A stretch of 50,849 nucleotides of DNA from Marinobacterium arenosum (GTDB lineage Bacteria; Pseudomonadota; Gammaproteobacteria; Pseudomonadales; Balneatricaceae): positions 1 through 50,849 of the forward strand of contig NZ_JAILYN010000013.1 in assembly GCF_019795155.1 (NCBI RefSeq). Direction: 5' to 3'. The position numbers and the translations under genes are program-made. The notes beneath the pieces are model-generated. The model was given only the letters and a program-made list of their open reading frames with translations, was not told the DNA's origin and did no database searches. Shown here piece by piece: positions 43,793 through 50,849 of the stretch; position 1 is the stretch's first letter; each line of letters begins with the position of its first letter.

Positions 43793-43821
43793 TTGACTCG
43801 GCAACGTCGTTGCTGTTTAAT
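43793..43821 (+). promoter_or_regulatory. Sigma70 promoter of tRNA-Phe
   Basis: The -35 TTGACT (43793-43798), a 17-base spacer and the -10 TTTAAT (43816-43821) precede a GC-rich discriminator (ACGCCCTCG). The tRNA starts 12 bases later. The discriminator resembles that of the tRNA-Leu promoter at 6337, fitting growth-rate and stringent control. The rest of 43605-43832 holds the unresolved promoter of the leftward pilus operon. Confidence 0.75.
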
Positions 43822-43832
43822 ACGCCCTCGTT

Positions 43833-43908
43833 GCCCAGATAGCTCAGTCGGTAGAGCAGGGGATTGAAAATCCCCGTGTCGGCAGTTCGATTCTGTCTCT
43901 GGGCACCA
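43833..43908 (+). tRNA. tRNA-Phe (anticodon GAA)
   Basis: This 76-nucleotide tRNA has acceptor GCCCAGA/TCTGGGC, D arm AGCTCAGTCGGTAGAGC, and anticodon stem GGGGA/TCCCC with loop TTGAAAA, giving GAA. The T arm is GGCAGTTCGATTCTGTC and CCA is encoded. Confidence 0.96.
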
Positions 43909-43921
43909 ACCTATTCAGAAG

Positions 43922-43945
43922 CCTCGCTTTTTAGCGGGGTTTCGT
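43922..43945 (+). terminator. Terminator after tRNA-Phe
   Basis: CCTCGCT (43922-43928) pairs with AGCGGGG (43933-43939), with one wobble pair, followed by TTTCGTCGT. It lies 13 bases after the tRNA. Confidence 0.6.
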
Positions 43946-43966
43946 CGTATTAGGCCTTAAAAACGA

Positions 43967-44024
43967 TCGCCCTCTGAGCGGGCTGCTACTGGGTCCGTGC
44001 CGTAGCAGCCCGCTCAGAGGGCGA
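43967..44024. repeat. Perfect 23-bp inverted REP pair
   Basis: The 23-base arms at 43967-43989 and 44002-44024 are exactly complementary (core CCTCTGAGCGGGCTGCTAC), separated by 12 bases. They belong to the family that forms the 34576-35510 array. The pair lies between tRNA-Phe and the DUF1415 gene. Confidence 0.9.
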
Positions 44025-44105
44025 CAGGCCGCGGATTTAGCAAGAATCCCCAAGAGTCGCGGCTGAAGTCCCTCCTACCACTGGAAGGCTTTTCATCAAG
44101 CCACA

Positions 44106-44672
44106 TCAAAACAGATGCGGAAACAGCTCCCGCAACCGTTCTTCCGGCAACGAGCGCAGCAACTCGATATTGCGTTCTGGAATCTGCTCCGGATCCTTGT
44201 AATGCATCAGCACCCGGCTCATCTGCCCTTCGCGGATAATATGCACCGCCGGCCAGGGCGACCGATTGGTCCAATGGCTGCGATCCTCCGCATCGACCCC
44301 ATCGAACAGGTAGTCCGGGTGAAAGCTGGCCAGCTGAAATACCCCGTCCAGCCCTGCCTGCTCCACCAGCCCCTCCATCACCGCCAACAGATCCAGGTAG
44401 TCGTCAAAGCATTGCAAAGCCCGCGAGAACGACAGCACCGTGGTGGCGATCTGCTCTTCGTCGCTCTGCTGCAGCAAGTGCAGCTCCCGCAGGAAGTCCT
44501 GTAGCAACACCTCCTCATCGACAGCTTCACTGACCGCATAGCGGATCGTCTGCTGACGCACCACTGGCGCGGCGAACGGACAAAGGTTCAGGCCTACGAC
44601 AACCGCCTCCACCCATTCGCGGGTTTGCTTTATAACCGTTTCCGGTGTGGCTTGCTGCACTTTTTTGTTCAT
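44106..44672 (-). CDS. DUF1415 family protein
   Basis: This 188-residue soluble protein matches DUF1415: REWVEAVVVGLNLCPFAAPV near the start, a central LQCFDDYLDLLAVMEGLVEQ and LASFHPDYLFDG, then NRSPWPAVHIIREG. The conserved LCPFA and FHP residues suggest a catalytic or metal site. No function is established to my knowledge. It is divergent from ubiC. Confidence 0.82.
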   Translation of the reverse strand: MNKKVQQATPETVIKQTREWVEAVVVGLNLCPFAAPVVRQQTIRYAVSEAVDEEVLLQDFLRELHLLQQSDEEQIATTVLSFSRALQCFDDYLDLLAVMEGLVEQAGLDGVFQLASFHPDYLFDGVDAEDRSHWTNRSPWPAVHIIREGQMSRVLMHYKDPEQIPERNIELLRSLPEERLRELFPHLF

Positions 44673-44756
44673 TTGTTAAACAGTATGTTCCGGTACGTTA
44701 CGTCATTTGCCGACCGATGGTACCATGGCGCCACCTTTTCACCGGACGATTTTGCA

Positions 44757-45293
44757 GTGCCCATCCCCACCGCCCTGACCCAACAACAGTTCAATACCCG
44801 CTGGCATTCACTGCGCCGCCCCAGCCAGCTGCAGGCACCGCTGCAGTGGCGCCGCTGGCTGACCGATCCCGGCTCGCTGACCCAGCGGCTGATCAGCAAG
44901 AGCAAAGGCGATTTCCGGGTGGAGGTGATCCGTCAACAGTGGGATCTGCCAACCCGGTCGGAGTTGCGGGCACTGGGTATGCGCAATCGCGAACGGGCAC
45001 TGGTGCGGGAGGTTCAGCTGATCGGCTGCGGCACCCCCTGGGTTTATGCCCGTTCGATTATACCGGCCAGCACCCTGACCGGCCGCCAGCGGATCCTGGC
45101 GCAGCTGGGCACGACACCACTGGGCCAACTGATGTTCCGCGACCCGACCATGCGCCGCGGACCACTGCAGATCGCCCAATTGAAACTGGCTGACAACGGC
45201 CACGCCTGGGCGCGACGCTCGTTGTTCTACCTGGCCGGCAAACCGCTGCTGGTATGCGAGGTTTTTCTGCCGGAACTGCTGCGGGTAGAATAG
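44757..45293 (+). CDS. ubiC: Chorismate lyase UbiC
   Basis: This 178-residue enzyme splits chorismate to 4-hydroxybenzoate and pyruvate, the first step of ubiquinone synthesis. Family features seen are [32 protein letters not shown] (with the ligand Arg and Glu region), LGQLMFRD, and ending [20 protein letters not shown]. The GTG at 44757 gives the usual family length; an in-frame ATG at 44685 would add 24 residues. It is followed 32 bases later by ubiA, the next enzyme. Confidence 0.88.
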   Translation: MPIPTALTQQQFNTRWHSLRRPSQLQAPLQWRRWLTDPGSLTQRLISKSKGDFRVEVIRQQWDLPTRSELRALGMRNRERALVREVQLIGCGTPWVYARSIIPASTLTGRQRILAQLGTTPLGQLMFRDPTMRRGPLQIAQLKLADNGHAWARRSLFYLAGKPLLVCEVFLPELLRVE

Positions 45294-45325
45294 TCCCAAT
45301 CAACAGCAGAACGCCGAGTCGACCG

Positions 45326-46213
45326 ATGCAGCAGCAAGCTCAACTTCCAACGCCCAGCTTCGAAAAACTGGCCGCCTATGCGCAGCTGATGCGCATCGAC
45401 CGGCCGATCGGCACCTACCTGCTGCTGTGGCCGACATTCTGGGCTTTGTGGCTCGCCGCTGACGGTTTCCCCCCCTGGCATCTGCTGCTGATCTTTACCG
45501 GCGGCGTTTTCCTGACCCGCGCAGCCGGCTGCGTGATCAACGACTTTGCCGACCGCCGCATCGACGGTCACGTCAAACGGACCGCCGACCGCCCGCTGCC
45601 GGCCGGCCGGGTCAGCTCGAAAGAAGCGCTGCTGCTGTTTGCCGGTCTGATGCTGGCCGCCTTTGTCCTGGTGCTGTTCACCAACCCGCTGACCGTGCAG
45701 ATGTCGCTTGGCGGCCTGCTGCTGGCGTTTTGCTACCCGTTCATGAAACGCTATACCCACCTGCCGCAGGTGGTGCTGGGGGCTGCGTTCTCCTGGGCGA
45801 TCCCGATGGCATTTACCGCCGTGCAGGAAACAGTACCGGCCTACGCCTGGCTGCTCTACCTGGCCAACCTGCTGTGGACCGTGGCCTATGACACCATGTA
45901 CGCGATGGTCGACCGGGACGACGACCTGAAGATCGGCGTCAAATCCACTGCCATCCTGTTTGGCGACGCCGACAAGCTGATCGTCGGCCTGCTGCAACTG
46001 CTGACCCTGAGCTGCCTGATCGTGGTCGGCCAACAGCTGCAACTGTCGCTCTGGTACTACCTGGGGCTGGCCGCCGCCGCCGCCCTGTTCCTCTATCAGC
46101 AGTACCTGATCCGCCATCGCGAGCGGATGCCCTGCTTCCGGGCGTTCCTCAATAATCACTATGCCGGTATGCTGGTGTTTATCGGTCTGGCACTGCATTA
46201 CGCACTCGGCTGA
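45326..46213 (+). CDS. ubiA: 4-hydroxybenzoate octaprenyltransferase UbiA
   Basis: This 295-residue inner-membrane prenyltransferase has about nine helices. It attaches the polyprenyl tail to 4-hydroxybenzoate made by UbiC. The two Asp-rich Mg-diphosphate motifs are NDFADRRID and [33 protein letters not shown] is the typical N-terminus. The ATG at 45326 is chosen; the longer frame overlaps ubiC. Confidence 0.95.
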   Translation: MQQQAQLPTPSFEKLAAYAQLMRIDRPIGTYLLLWPTFWALWLAADGFPPWHLLLIFTGGVFLTRAAGCVINDFADRRIDGHVKRTADRPLPAGRVSSKEALLLFAGLMLAAFVLVLFTNPLTVQMSLGGLLLAFCYPFMKRYTHLPQVVLGAAFSWAIPMAFTAVQETVPAYAWLLYLANLLWTVAYDTMYAMVDRDDDLKIGVKSTAILFGDADKLIVGLLQLLTLSCLIVVGQQLQLSLWYYLGLAAAAALFLYQQYLIRHRERMPCFRAFLNNHYAGMLVFIGLALHYALG

Positions 46214-46253
46214 ACGCTGACAGGAGCGGAACAACGGCAAGAATTGCCGTCCT

Positions 46254-46289
46254 ATGTCATATTTGTGTAACAAAAACATCCTGTAATAG
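46254..46289 (+). promoter_or_regulatory. Pho box and -10 element of phoBR
   Basis: ATGTCAT-ATTT-GTGTAAC-AAAA (46254-46275) is an 11-base direct repeat matching the PhoB-binding consensus CTGTCATNNNN. A TAATAG -10 at 46284-46289 is spaced as in PhoB-activated promoters, where the box replaces the -35. Autoactivation of phoBR under phosphate limitation is predicted. Confidence 0.7.
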
Positions 46290-46325
46290 TGCGATCTTAA
46301 AAAATCGATCGAGGGGCGGTTATTC

Positions 46326-47021
46326 ATGTCTTCTTCGAAAAAGGTGCTGATCGTCGACGACGAAGCACCGATTCGTGAAATGATTGCGGTTGCACTTGAG
46401 ATGGCCGGCTATGAATGCGTGGAAGCGGACAGTGCCAACCAGGCGCACAGCCTGATTGTCGATAACAAGCCGGACATGGTGCTGCTGGACTGGATGATGC
46501 CGGGTACCAGCGGTGTCGAGTTCGCCCGCCGCCTGCGCAAGGACGAGATGACCGCGGATATCCCGATCATCATGCTGACCGCCAAGGGCGAGGAAGACAG
46601 CAAGATCAAAGGGCTGGAAGCGGGTGTCGACGACTACATCATCAAACCGTTTTCACCGCGCGAGCTGGTCGCCCGACTGAAAGCGGTGCTGCGCCGTACC
46701 ACACCGAAAGGGATCGAAGAGCCGGTCAGCGTCGACGGCCTGACCCTGGACCCGATCTCCCACCGCGTCACCTCCGACAGCACGCCGATCGAGCTGGGGC
46801 CAACCGAGTTCCGCCTGCTGCAGTTCTTCATGACCCACCAGGACCGCGCCTACTCGCGCAGCCAGTTGCTGGACATGGTCTGGGGCGGTAACGTGTACGT
46901 GGAAGAGCGCACAGTGGACGTGCACATCCGTCGCCTGCGCAAGGCACTGGGCGAACGCCACGACTATCTGGTGCAGACCGTACGCGGCACAGGCTATCGC
47001 TTTTCAGCCAAAGTTGCCTGA
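46326..47021 (+). CDS. phoB: Phosphate response regulator PhoB
   Basis: This 231-residue OmpR-family regulator has a receiver with DDE at 11-13, phosphoacceptor Asp55 (VLLDWMMPG) and Lys107 (IIKPFSP). The winged-helix domain has LGPTEFRLLQFFMTHQDRAY and VDVHIRRLRKALG, ending VRGTGYRFS. It is followed 11 bases later by phoR and preceded by a Pho box, which favours PhoB over other OmpR-type regulators. Confidence 0.95.
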   Translation: MSSSKKVLIVDDEAPIREMIAVALEMAGYECVEADSANQAHSLIVDNKPDMVLLDWMMPGTSGVEFARRLRKDEMTADIPIIMLTAKGEEDSKIKGLEAGVDDYIIKPFSPRELVARLKAVLRRTTPKGIEEPVSVDGLTLDPISHRVTSDSTPIELGPTEFRLLQFFMTHQDRAYSRSQLLDMVWGGNVYVEERTVDVHIRRLRKALGERHDYLVQTVRGTGYRFSAKVA

Positions 47022-47032
47022 GACCACGAACA

Positions 47033-48397
47033 ATGACCAAACCTCGCCATTCCATTCTGGGCAGCCTGCTGATCGTGATGTCGGCAGCGGTGGCGATCGG
47101 TTTTATCACCGGCCAGGTCGCCTGGTGCCTGGCAATTGCGGCCATCGCCTGGAGCCTCTACCAGATCCGCCAGTTCGACCGGCTGATCCAATGGCTGCAG
47201 GGTGAGAATGACAGCGAGCCTCCGGAAAGCTTCGGCCACTGGGGCGACCTGTTCGACGAGCTGTCGCGCCAGCAGAAACGCCAGCGCTCTCGCGAAGACT
47301 ACCTGCGCAATATCATCTCGCGCTTCCAGCAGTCCTCCGCCGCACTGCACGATGCGGTGGTGATTATCGATCGCGACAACAACCTCGAATGGTGGAACCG
47401 CGCTGCCGACCGGCTGATCGGATTGCGGGCCGCCTCCGACCGTGGCAAGCCGGTGATGAACCTGCTGCGCGATCCGCGCTTCATCCGCTATTTCAAGAAA
47501 GGCAGTTATGCCGAGCCGCTGCAACTACCGTCGCCGGTCAACAGCGATATCCAGCTGCAGTACCTGATCACCGAGTTCGGTGAAGGCGACCGGCTGCTGG
47601 TGGCCCGCGACATCACCCGCTTGACCAAGCTGGAACAGACCCGGCAGGACTTCGTCGCCAACGCCTCCCACGAATTGCGTACGCCGCTGACGGTTATCCG
47701 CGGCTATCTGGAAACCTATCTGGAGCAGGATCTGCCGTCGCCGCTCACCCGCGGCCTGCAACAGATGCAACAGCAGTCCCGGCGGATGGAAAACCTGGTA
47801 TCCGACCTGCTACTGCTGTCGCGGCTGGAGGCCAGCCAGCAGATCTCCGACGAACACCCGATCCAGATCCACAGCATGCTGCAGCATATCTACGAGGACG
47901 CCGTCGAGCTGGGCCGGGAGAAGGGGCACCAGTTCCAGCTGGAGATGGATGACGGCTACGACCTGCTCGGCCAGGAGATCGAGCTGCACAGCGCCTTCTC
48001 CAACCTGGTGTTCAACGCGGTGCGCTACACCCCGGCCGACGGCGAGATCCGCATCCGCTGGTGGGTCGACAAGGAGGGTGGCCATTTCTCGGTACAGGAC
48101 AACGGGATCGGTATCGACTCGATCCATATTCCGCGCCTGACCGAGCGCTTCTACCGGGTCGACGAAAGCCGCTCCTCTTCAAGCGGCGGTACCGGCCTCG
48201 GCCTGGCGATCGTCAAGCACGTGCTGGCCCGTCACGGCGCCCACCTGACCATCAAGAGCAAGAGCGGCCAGGGCAGCACCTTCGCCTGTCACTTCCCGCA
48301 CGAGATGGTCACCGCCGCCCGGCTGGCCAGACTGGAAGATGACGACGATGACTTTGACGACGACTTCAGCGACGACCAGCAGGATTCTGTTGCCTGA
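47033..48397 (+). CDS. phoR: Phosphate sensor histidine kinase PhoR
   Basis: This 454-residue kinase has two membrane segments near the N-terminus (about 8-27 and 29-44) with almost no periplasmic loop, as in PhoR. A PAS domain follows (about 100-190, ALHDAVVIIDRDNNLEWWNR), then HisKA with ASHELRTPLTVIRG (His213) and an ATPase domain (Asn328, GTGLGLAIVKHVL). The C-terminus has a striking acidic tail (EDDDDDFDDDFSDD) not part of the catalytic domain. It is the partner of PhoB. Confidence 0.94.
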   Translation: MTKPRHSILGSLLIVMSAAVAIGFITGQVAWCLAIAAIAWSLYQIRQFDRLIQWLQGENDSEPPESFGHWGDLFDELSRQQKRQRSREDYLRNIISRFQQSSAALHDAVVIIDRDNNLEWWNRAADRLIGLRAASDRGKPVMNLLRDPRFIRYFKKGSYAEPLQLPSPVNSDIQLQYLITEFGEGDRLLVARDITRLTKLEQTRQDFVANASHELRTPLTVIRGYLETYLEQDLPSPLTRGLQQMQQQSRRMENLVSDLLLLSRLEASQQISDEHPIQIHSMLQHIYEDAVELGREKGHQFQLEMDDGYDLLGQEIELHSAFSNLVFNAVRYTPADGEIRIRWWVDKEGGHFSVQDNGIGIDSIHIPRLTERFYRVDESRSSSSGGTGLGLAIVKHVLARHGAHLTIKSKSGQGSTFACHFPHEMVTAARLARLEDDDDDFDDDFSDDQQDSVA

Positions 48398-48481
48398 TCA
48401 GCCTTAAACGTCCGTCCGACAACCTTTAATCCGGCGGCAGACGCGTCCCGCATGGATCCAGGCGAGGAGGCGGGCCGGGCC

Positions 48482-48579
48482 AATCCGCGAAGGCACACAT
48501 CAAAAAGGCATTTCGCGGATTAGATGGAAACATCTATATCGGGTCAACAAGCGCCGCGTGGGCACAAAAACGTGCCCAC
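48482..48579. repeat. Two intergenic palindromes downstream of phoR
   Basis: AATCCGCGAA (48482-48491) pairs with TTCGCGGATT (48512-48521). GTGGGCAC (48558-48565) pairs with GTGCCCAC (48572-48579). Both are perfect. They lie between the convergent phoR and cysZ genes and probably serve as 3'-end structures. Neither has a clear U-run. Confidence 0.6.
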
Positions 48580-48608
48580 CCTAGCCGATTCAACAAGGCA
48601 CAAGGCGA

Positions 48609-49364
48609 TCAGCGCAGATCCATCAGCTGATCGGCTTCGCCGGCATACTCCTCCACCCAGTAAACCGTGGCACCGACCACCGCCGCCGGCATCAGGATCA
48701 GGTTCAATACCGGCACCAGCATCCCCAGCTGTACCAAGCCACCAAACCCCAACGCCGTCAGCCGGTGCGACTTCAACAGGCTTTTCATATTGCCGAAACT
48801 GACCCGGTTGTTATCCATCGGATAGTCGCAGTACTGGATCGCCATCATCCAGCTGCCGAACAAAAACCACAGCAGCGGCGACGCCAGGTTGACCAACGGG
48901 ATGAAGGTCAGCAGCAGGATGAACAGGAAGCGTGGCAGGTAGTAGCGCAGTTTGGCCAGCTCGCGGGCTAGCGCCTGCGGGATCATCTTCAGCGCCGCCT
49001 GCCAGCCGCTTGCGCTGTTAACCTGGCCACGCAGCTTCATCTCCACCTTCTCGGCCAGCAGGCCGTTGAAGGGGGCGGCAATAAAATTCGCCACCAGGGT
49101 GAAGGTGTAATAGACCACGATCAGCACCAGCACGGCGAACAGCGGCCACAGCAGCCACTCCAGGAAGGAGAGCCAGTCGGGCAGCTTCGCCAGCCAGTAA
49201 CCGACCCAGTTCTCGAACTGGTCGATCAGCAGCCAGATCGCGCCGCTGAACAGTACGATGTTGATCAGCAACGGGATCAGCACGAACATGCGCAAAGACG
49301 GCTCCGGTAACATCTGCAGCCCACGCAGCAGGTAGCCGGCGCCGCGAAACGGATTTCCTGTCAT
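48609..49364 (-). CDS. cysZ: Sulfate transporter CysZ
   Basis: This 251-residue inner-membrane protein has four or more hydrophobic segments. It matches CysZ: GAGYLLRGLQMLPEPSLRMF, LVANFIAAPFNGLLAEKVE, and FGSWMMAIQYCDYPMDNNRV. CysZ mediates sulfate uptake for cysteine synthesis. It lies six bases after the small membrane protein gene on the same strand, so the two form an operon. Confidence 0.9.
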   Translation of the reverse strand: MTGNPFRGAGYLLRGLQMLPEPSLRMFVLIPLLINIVLFSGAIWLLIDQFENWVGYWLAKLPDWLSFLEWLLWPLFAVLVLIVVYYTFTLVANFIAAPFNGLLAEKVEMKLRGQVNSASGWQAALKMIPQALARELAKLRYYLPRFLFILLLTFIPLVNLASPLLWFLFGSWMMAIQYCDYPMDNNRVSFGNMKSLLKSHRLTALGFGGLVQLGMLVPVLNLILMPAAVVGATVYWVEEYAGEADQLMDLR

Positions 49365-49370
49365 CCTGAC

Positions 49371-49598
49371 TTACCCCAAGAAATAGTTGTACAAACGGAT
49401 CGCCACCGCGATCAGCATCATCGTCAAGCCGGTACGGTTGATGATGAATTCGATTTTGCTGAACAGGATGGTCGGCTGCCAGAATAATACCAGCGACTTG
49501 AAATCCCGGGTGCGGCCCGCATAGATCGCCAGTGAGATCAGCAGCACCAGCAGACCACCCCAAAACAGTACCTGTTCGATCATTGCCAGATAGATCAT
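49371..49598 (-). CDS. Small two-helix membrane protein upstream of cysZ
   Basis: This 75-residue protein has two hydrophobic segments (about 6-24, EQVLFWGGLLVLLISLAIYA, and about 53-70, GLTMMLIAVAIRLYNYFL) linked by a basic segment (RTRDFKSLVLFWQPTI). The ATG at 49598 has AGGGA six bases upstream. I do not recognise a family. It is probably co-transcribed with cysZ. Confidence 0.6.
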   Translation of the reverse strand: MIYLAMIEQVLFWGGLLVLLISLAIYAGRTRDFKSLVLFWQPTILFSKIEFIINRTGLTMMLIAVAIRLYNYFLG

Positions 49599-49698
49599 TT
49601 GCGTCCCTGTGCCAGTAACATGGATAAGGGTCACAGACTAACAAAAATCGCCGGCGCCCTCCTCTGCCTTGGGTGCCTGACAGATCAGGGAGATTCCG

Positions 49699-50640
49699 AT
49701 GAAAGCAATCCAGATTCAAGCCTTTGGCGGCCCGGAGCAGTTGATGCTAACCGACCTGCCGGTACCGCAACTGAACGCCGGCGAGGTGCTGGTACGCACC
49801 GAGGCCTGCGGCGTCAATCCGATCGACTGGAAGACCTGCAGCGGCGGCGGGGCGGCCCCCTTCATCGGCGAGCTGCCGTTTGTGCCCGGCTGGGAGCTGG
49901 CCGGCACCGTCAGCCAGGTTGCCGATGACGTCACCGACCTCAAGGAGGGTGATCGGGTGCTGGGGGTAATCCGTTTTCCGGAGCGCGCCGGCTGTTTCGC
50001 CGAATATGTCGCGGCACCGGCCGACCAGCTGGCGATCTGCCCCGACGGACTGGACAGCACCACCGCCGCCGGCCTGTCGATCGCCGGCCTGACCGCCTGG
50101 CAGGCGCTGTTCGACAAGGGTGAGCTGCAGCCGGGCCAGACGGTATTGATCCTGGCCGCTGCCGGTGGTGTCGGCCACCTGGCGGTGCAGTTGGCCAAAT
50201 GGCGCGGAGCCACGGTGATCGCCACCGCCTCGGCCGGCAACCATGAATTTCTGCGCCAGCTCGGCGCCGATCGTTGCATCGATTACCGTGACACAGACCT
50301 CAGCCGCGAAATCAGCACGGTGGAGCTGATCATCGACGGCGTGGGTGGCGACACCGGTGTCGCCGCGCTGGACTGCCTGGCCGATCAGGGGATTTTGGTA
50401 ACCCTGCCGTCGGTTACCAAGGATCAGTTGATCGCCGCCGGCGAAGCCTGTGGCAAGCGGGTATTGCCGATCCGGGTCGAACCGAACCCTGACCAGCTCG
50501 GCCAGCTGGCACAGTTGTGCGCCGCCGGCAGCGTCAAGATGCAGCTGGCGGACAGTTTGCCGCTGGAGAACGCCGGCAAGGCCTTCGAACAGATCGCCAG
50601 CGGCCATACCCGTGGCAAGCTGGTGCTGACGGTTGCTTAA
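49699..50640 (+). CDS. Zinc-independent quinone oxidoreductase/ADH-family protein
   Basis: This 313-residue MDR-superfamily enzyme has a GroES-like N-terminal domain (MKAIQIQAFGGPEQLMLTDL, EACGVNPIDWKTCSG, PFVPGWELAGTV) and a Rossmann NADP domain (ILAAAGGVGHLAVQLAKWRG, about 151-170). The catalytic zinc ligands and structural cysteines are absent, as in quinone oxidoreductase/enone reductase types. The probable role is NADPH-dependent reduction of quinones or alpha,beta-unsaturated carbonyls; the substrate is unknown. AGGGAG lies seven bases before the ATG. Confidence 0.85.
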   Translation: MKAIQIQAFGGPEQLMLTDLPVPQLNAGEVLVRTEACGVNPIDWKTCSGGGAAPFIGELPFVPGWELAGTVSQVADDVTDLKEGDRVLGVIRFPERAGCFAEYVAAPADQLAICPDGLDSTTAAGLSIAGLTAWQALFDKGELQPGQTVLILAAAGGVGHLAVQLAKWRGATVIATASAGNHEFLRQLGADRCIDYRDTDLSREISTVELIIDGVGGDTGVAALDCLADQGILVTLPSVTKDQLIAAGEACGKRVLPIRVEPNPDQLGQLAQLCAAGSVKMQLADSLPLENAGKAFEQIASGHTRGKLVLTVA

Positions 50641-50728
50641 CGGATACCGGGGGCCGGTGCCGGATTCGGCACCGGGTCGCCCGCGGAACCCAAAGACATA
50701 AAAAGCGAGCTGCTGCCCCGGAGGGGCC

Positions 50729-50841
50729 GTAGCAGCGGGCTCCGACCGCGACAGTTTCAGGCTTCAGGCAAGGTTCCGGTCGCCCACGGAGTGGGCTGCT
50801 ACCAAGCATCTGCCCCTTGTAGGCGATTCATCCGCGACCAT
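50729..50841. repeat. Cluster of three REP-like units at the window end
   Basis: GTAGCAGCGGGCTCCGACCG plus CGAC starts at 50729. An inverted unit (GGTCGCCCACGGAGTGGGCT and GCTACC) spans 50778-50803. A GTAGGCGATTCATCCGCGAC unit lies at 50819-50838. The family is the same as at 12737, 34576 and 43967. No gene is seen from 50641 to the end. Confidence 0.8.
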
Positions 50842-50849
50842 CCCCCAAC

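Overview
The window looks like a chromosomal segment of a GC-rich gammaproteobacterium of the Pseudomonadales/Oceanospirillales type. The evidence is the gene set and order: divergent znuA / zur-znuC-znuB, prlC-yheV beside a gamma carbonic anhydrase gene, a crc-like gene beside pyrE, and ubiC-ubiA-phoB-phoR. All are neighbourhoods familiar from Pseudomonas and relatives. REP-like palindromes with a GTAGCAGC...GCGAC core are scattered through it. I cannot name the species.

Layout. 1-120 is the edge of a probable IS256-family element. 505-5782 is a compact, by eye AT-richer fimbrial operon: two DUF4402 pilin-like proteins, a PapD-type chaperone and a very long usher-like protein ending in two SPOR domains. 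A heptamer tandem repeat and two tandem tRNA-Leu(CAG) genes follow. 6464-9483 is the zinc uptake locus with a Zur site between znuA and zur, followed by a DinF-type MATE transporter, a PQQ-type dehydrogenase-like protein and a MerR regulator. 13066-16658 holds yheV, prlC, an AhpD-like protein and a gamma carbonic anhydrase. 16846-21922 is a Fur-box-preceded cluster: imelysin lipoprotein, di-heme oxidoreductase, second imelysin, Tat-exported DUF1513 protein. 22278-24883 has a crc homologue whose nuclease residues are lost, pyrE and an unknown membrane protein.

24955-43604 is one large minus-strand MSHA-like type IV pilus locus. Read in the direction of transcription it has an ExeA/MshM-type ATPase with a SPOR domain, secretin, TPR protein, MshE-type assembly ATPase with an N-terminal c-di-GMP-binding MshEN motif, and MshG/PilC-type platform protein. 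Next come a roughly 930-bp array of about 81-bp palindromic repeats, a GspL-like PilM-PilN fusion and MshJ/MshK-like proteins. Then come a PilX/GspK-like minor pilin lacking Glu5, a prepilin fused to about 13 RTX calcium-binding nonapeptides, a paralogous prepilin without RTX, a response regulator/histidine kinase pair and two more prepilins. The last two prepilins share an upstream motif.

43833-50640 returns to housekeeping genes: tRNA-Phe, a DUF1415 protein, ubiC, ubiA, phoB (with a Pho box), phoR, cysZ, a small membrane protein and a zinc-less ADH/quinone oxidoreductase-like protein.

The most unusual items are the prepilin-RTX fusion, the usher with tandem SPOR domains, and the fact that two unrelated surface-fibre systems in one window both carry SPOR domains, which bind peptidoglycan in characterised proteins. 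The minor-pilin block with its embedded two-component system is the best candidate for an undescribed calcium-responsive or calcium-stabilised pilus.
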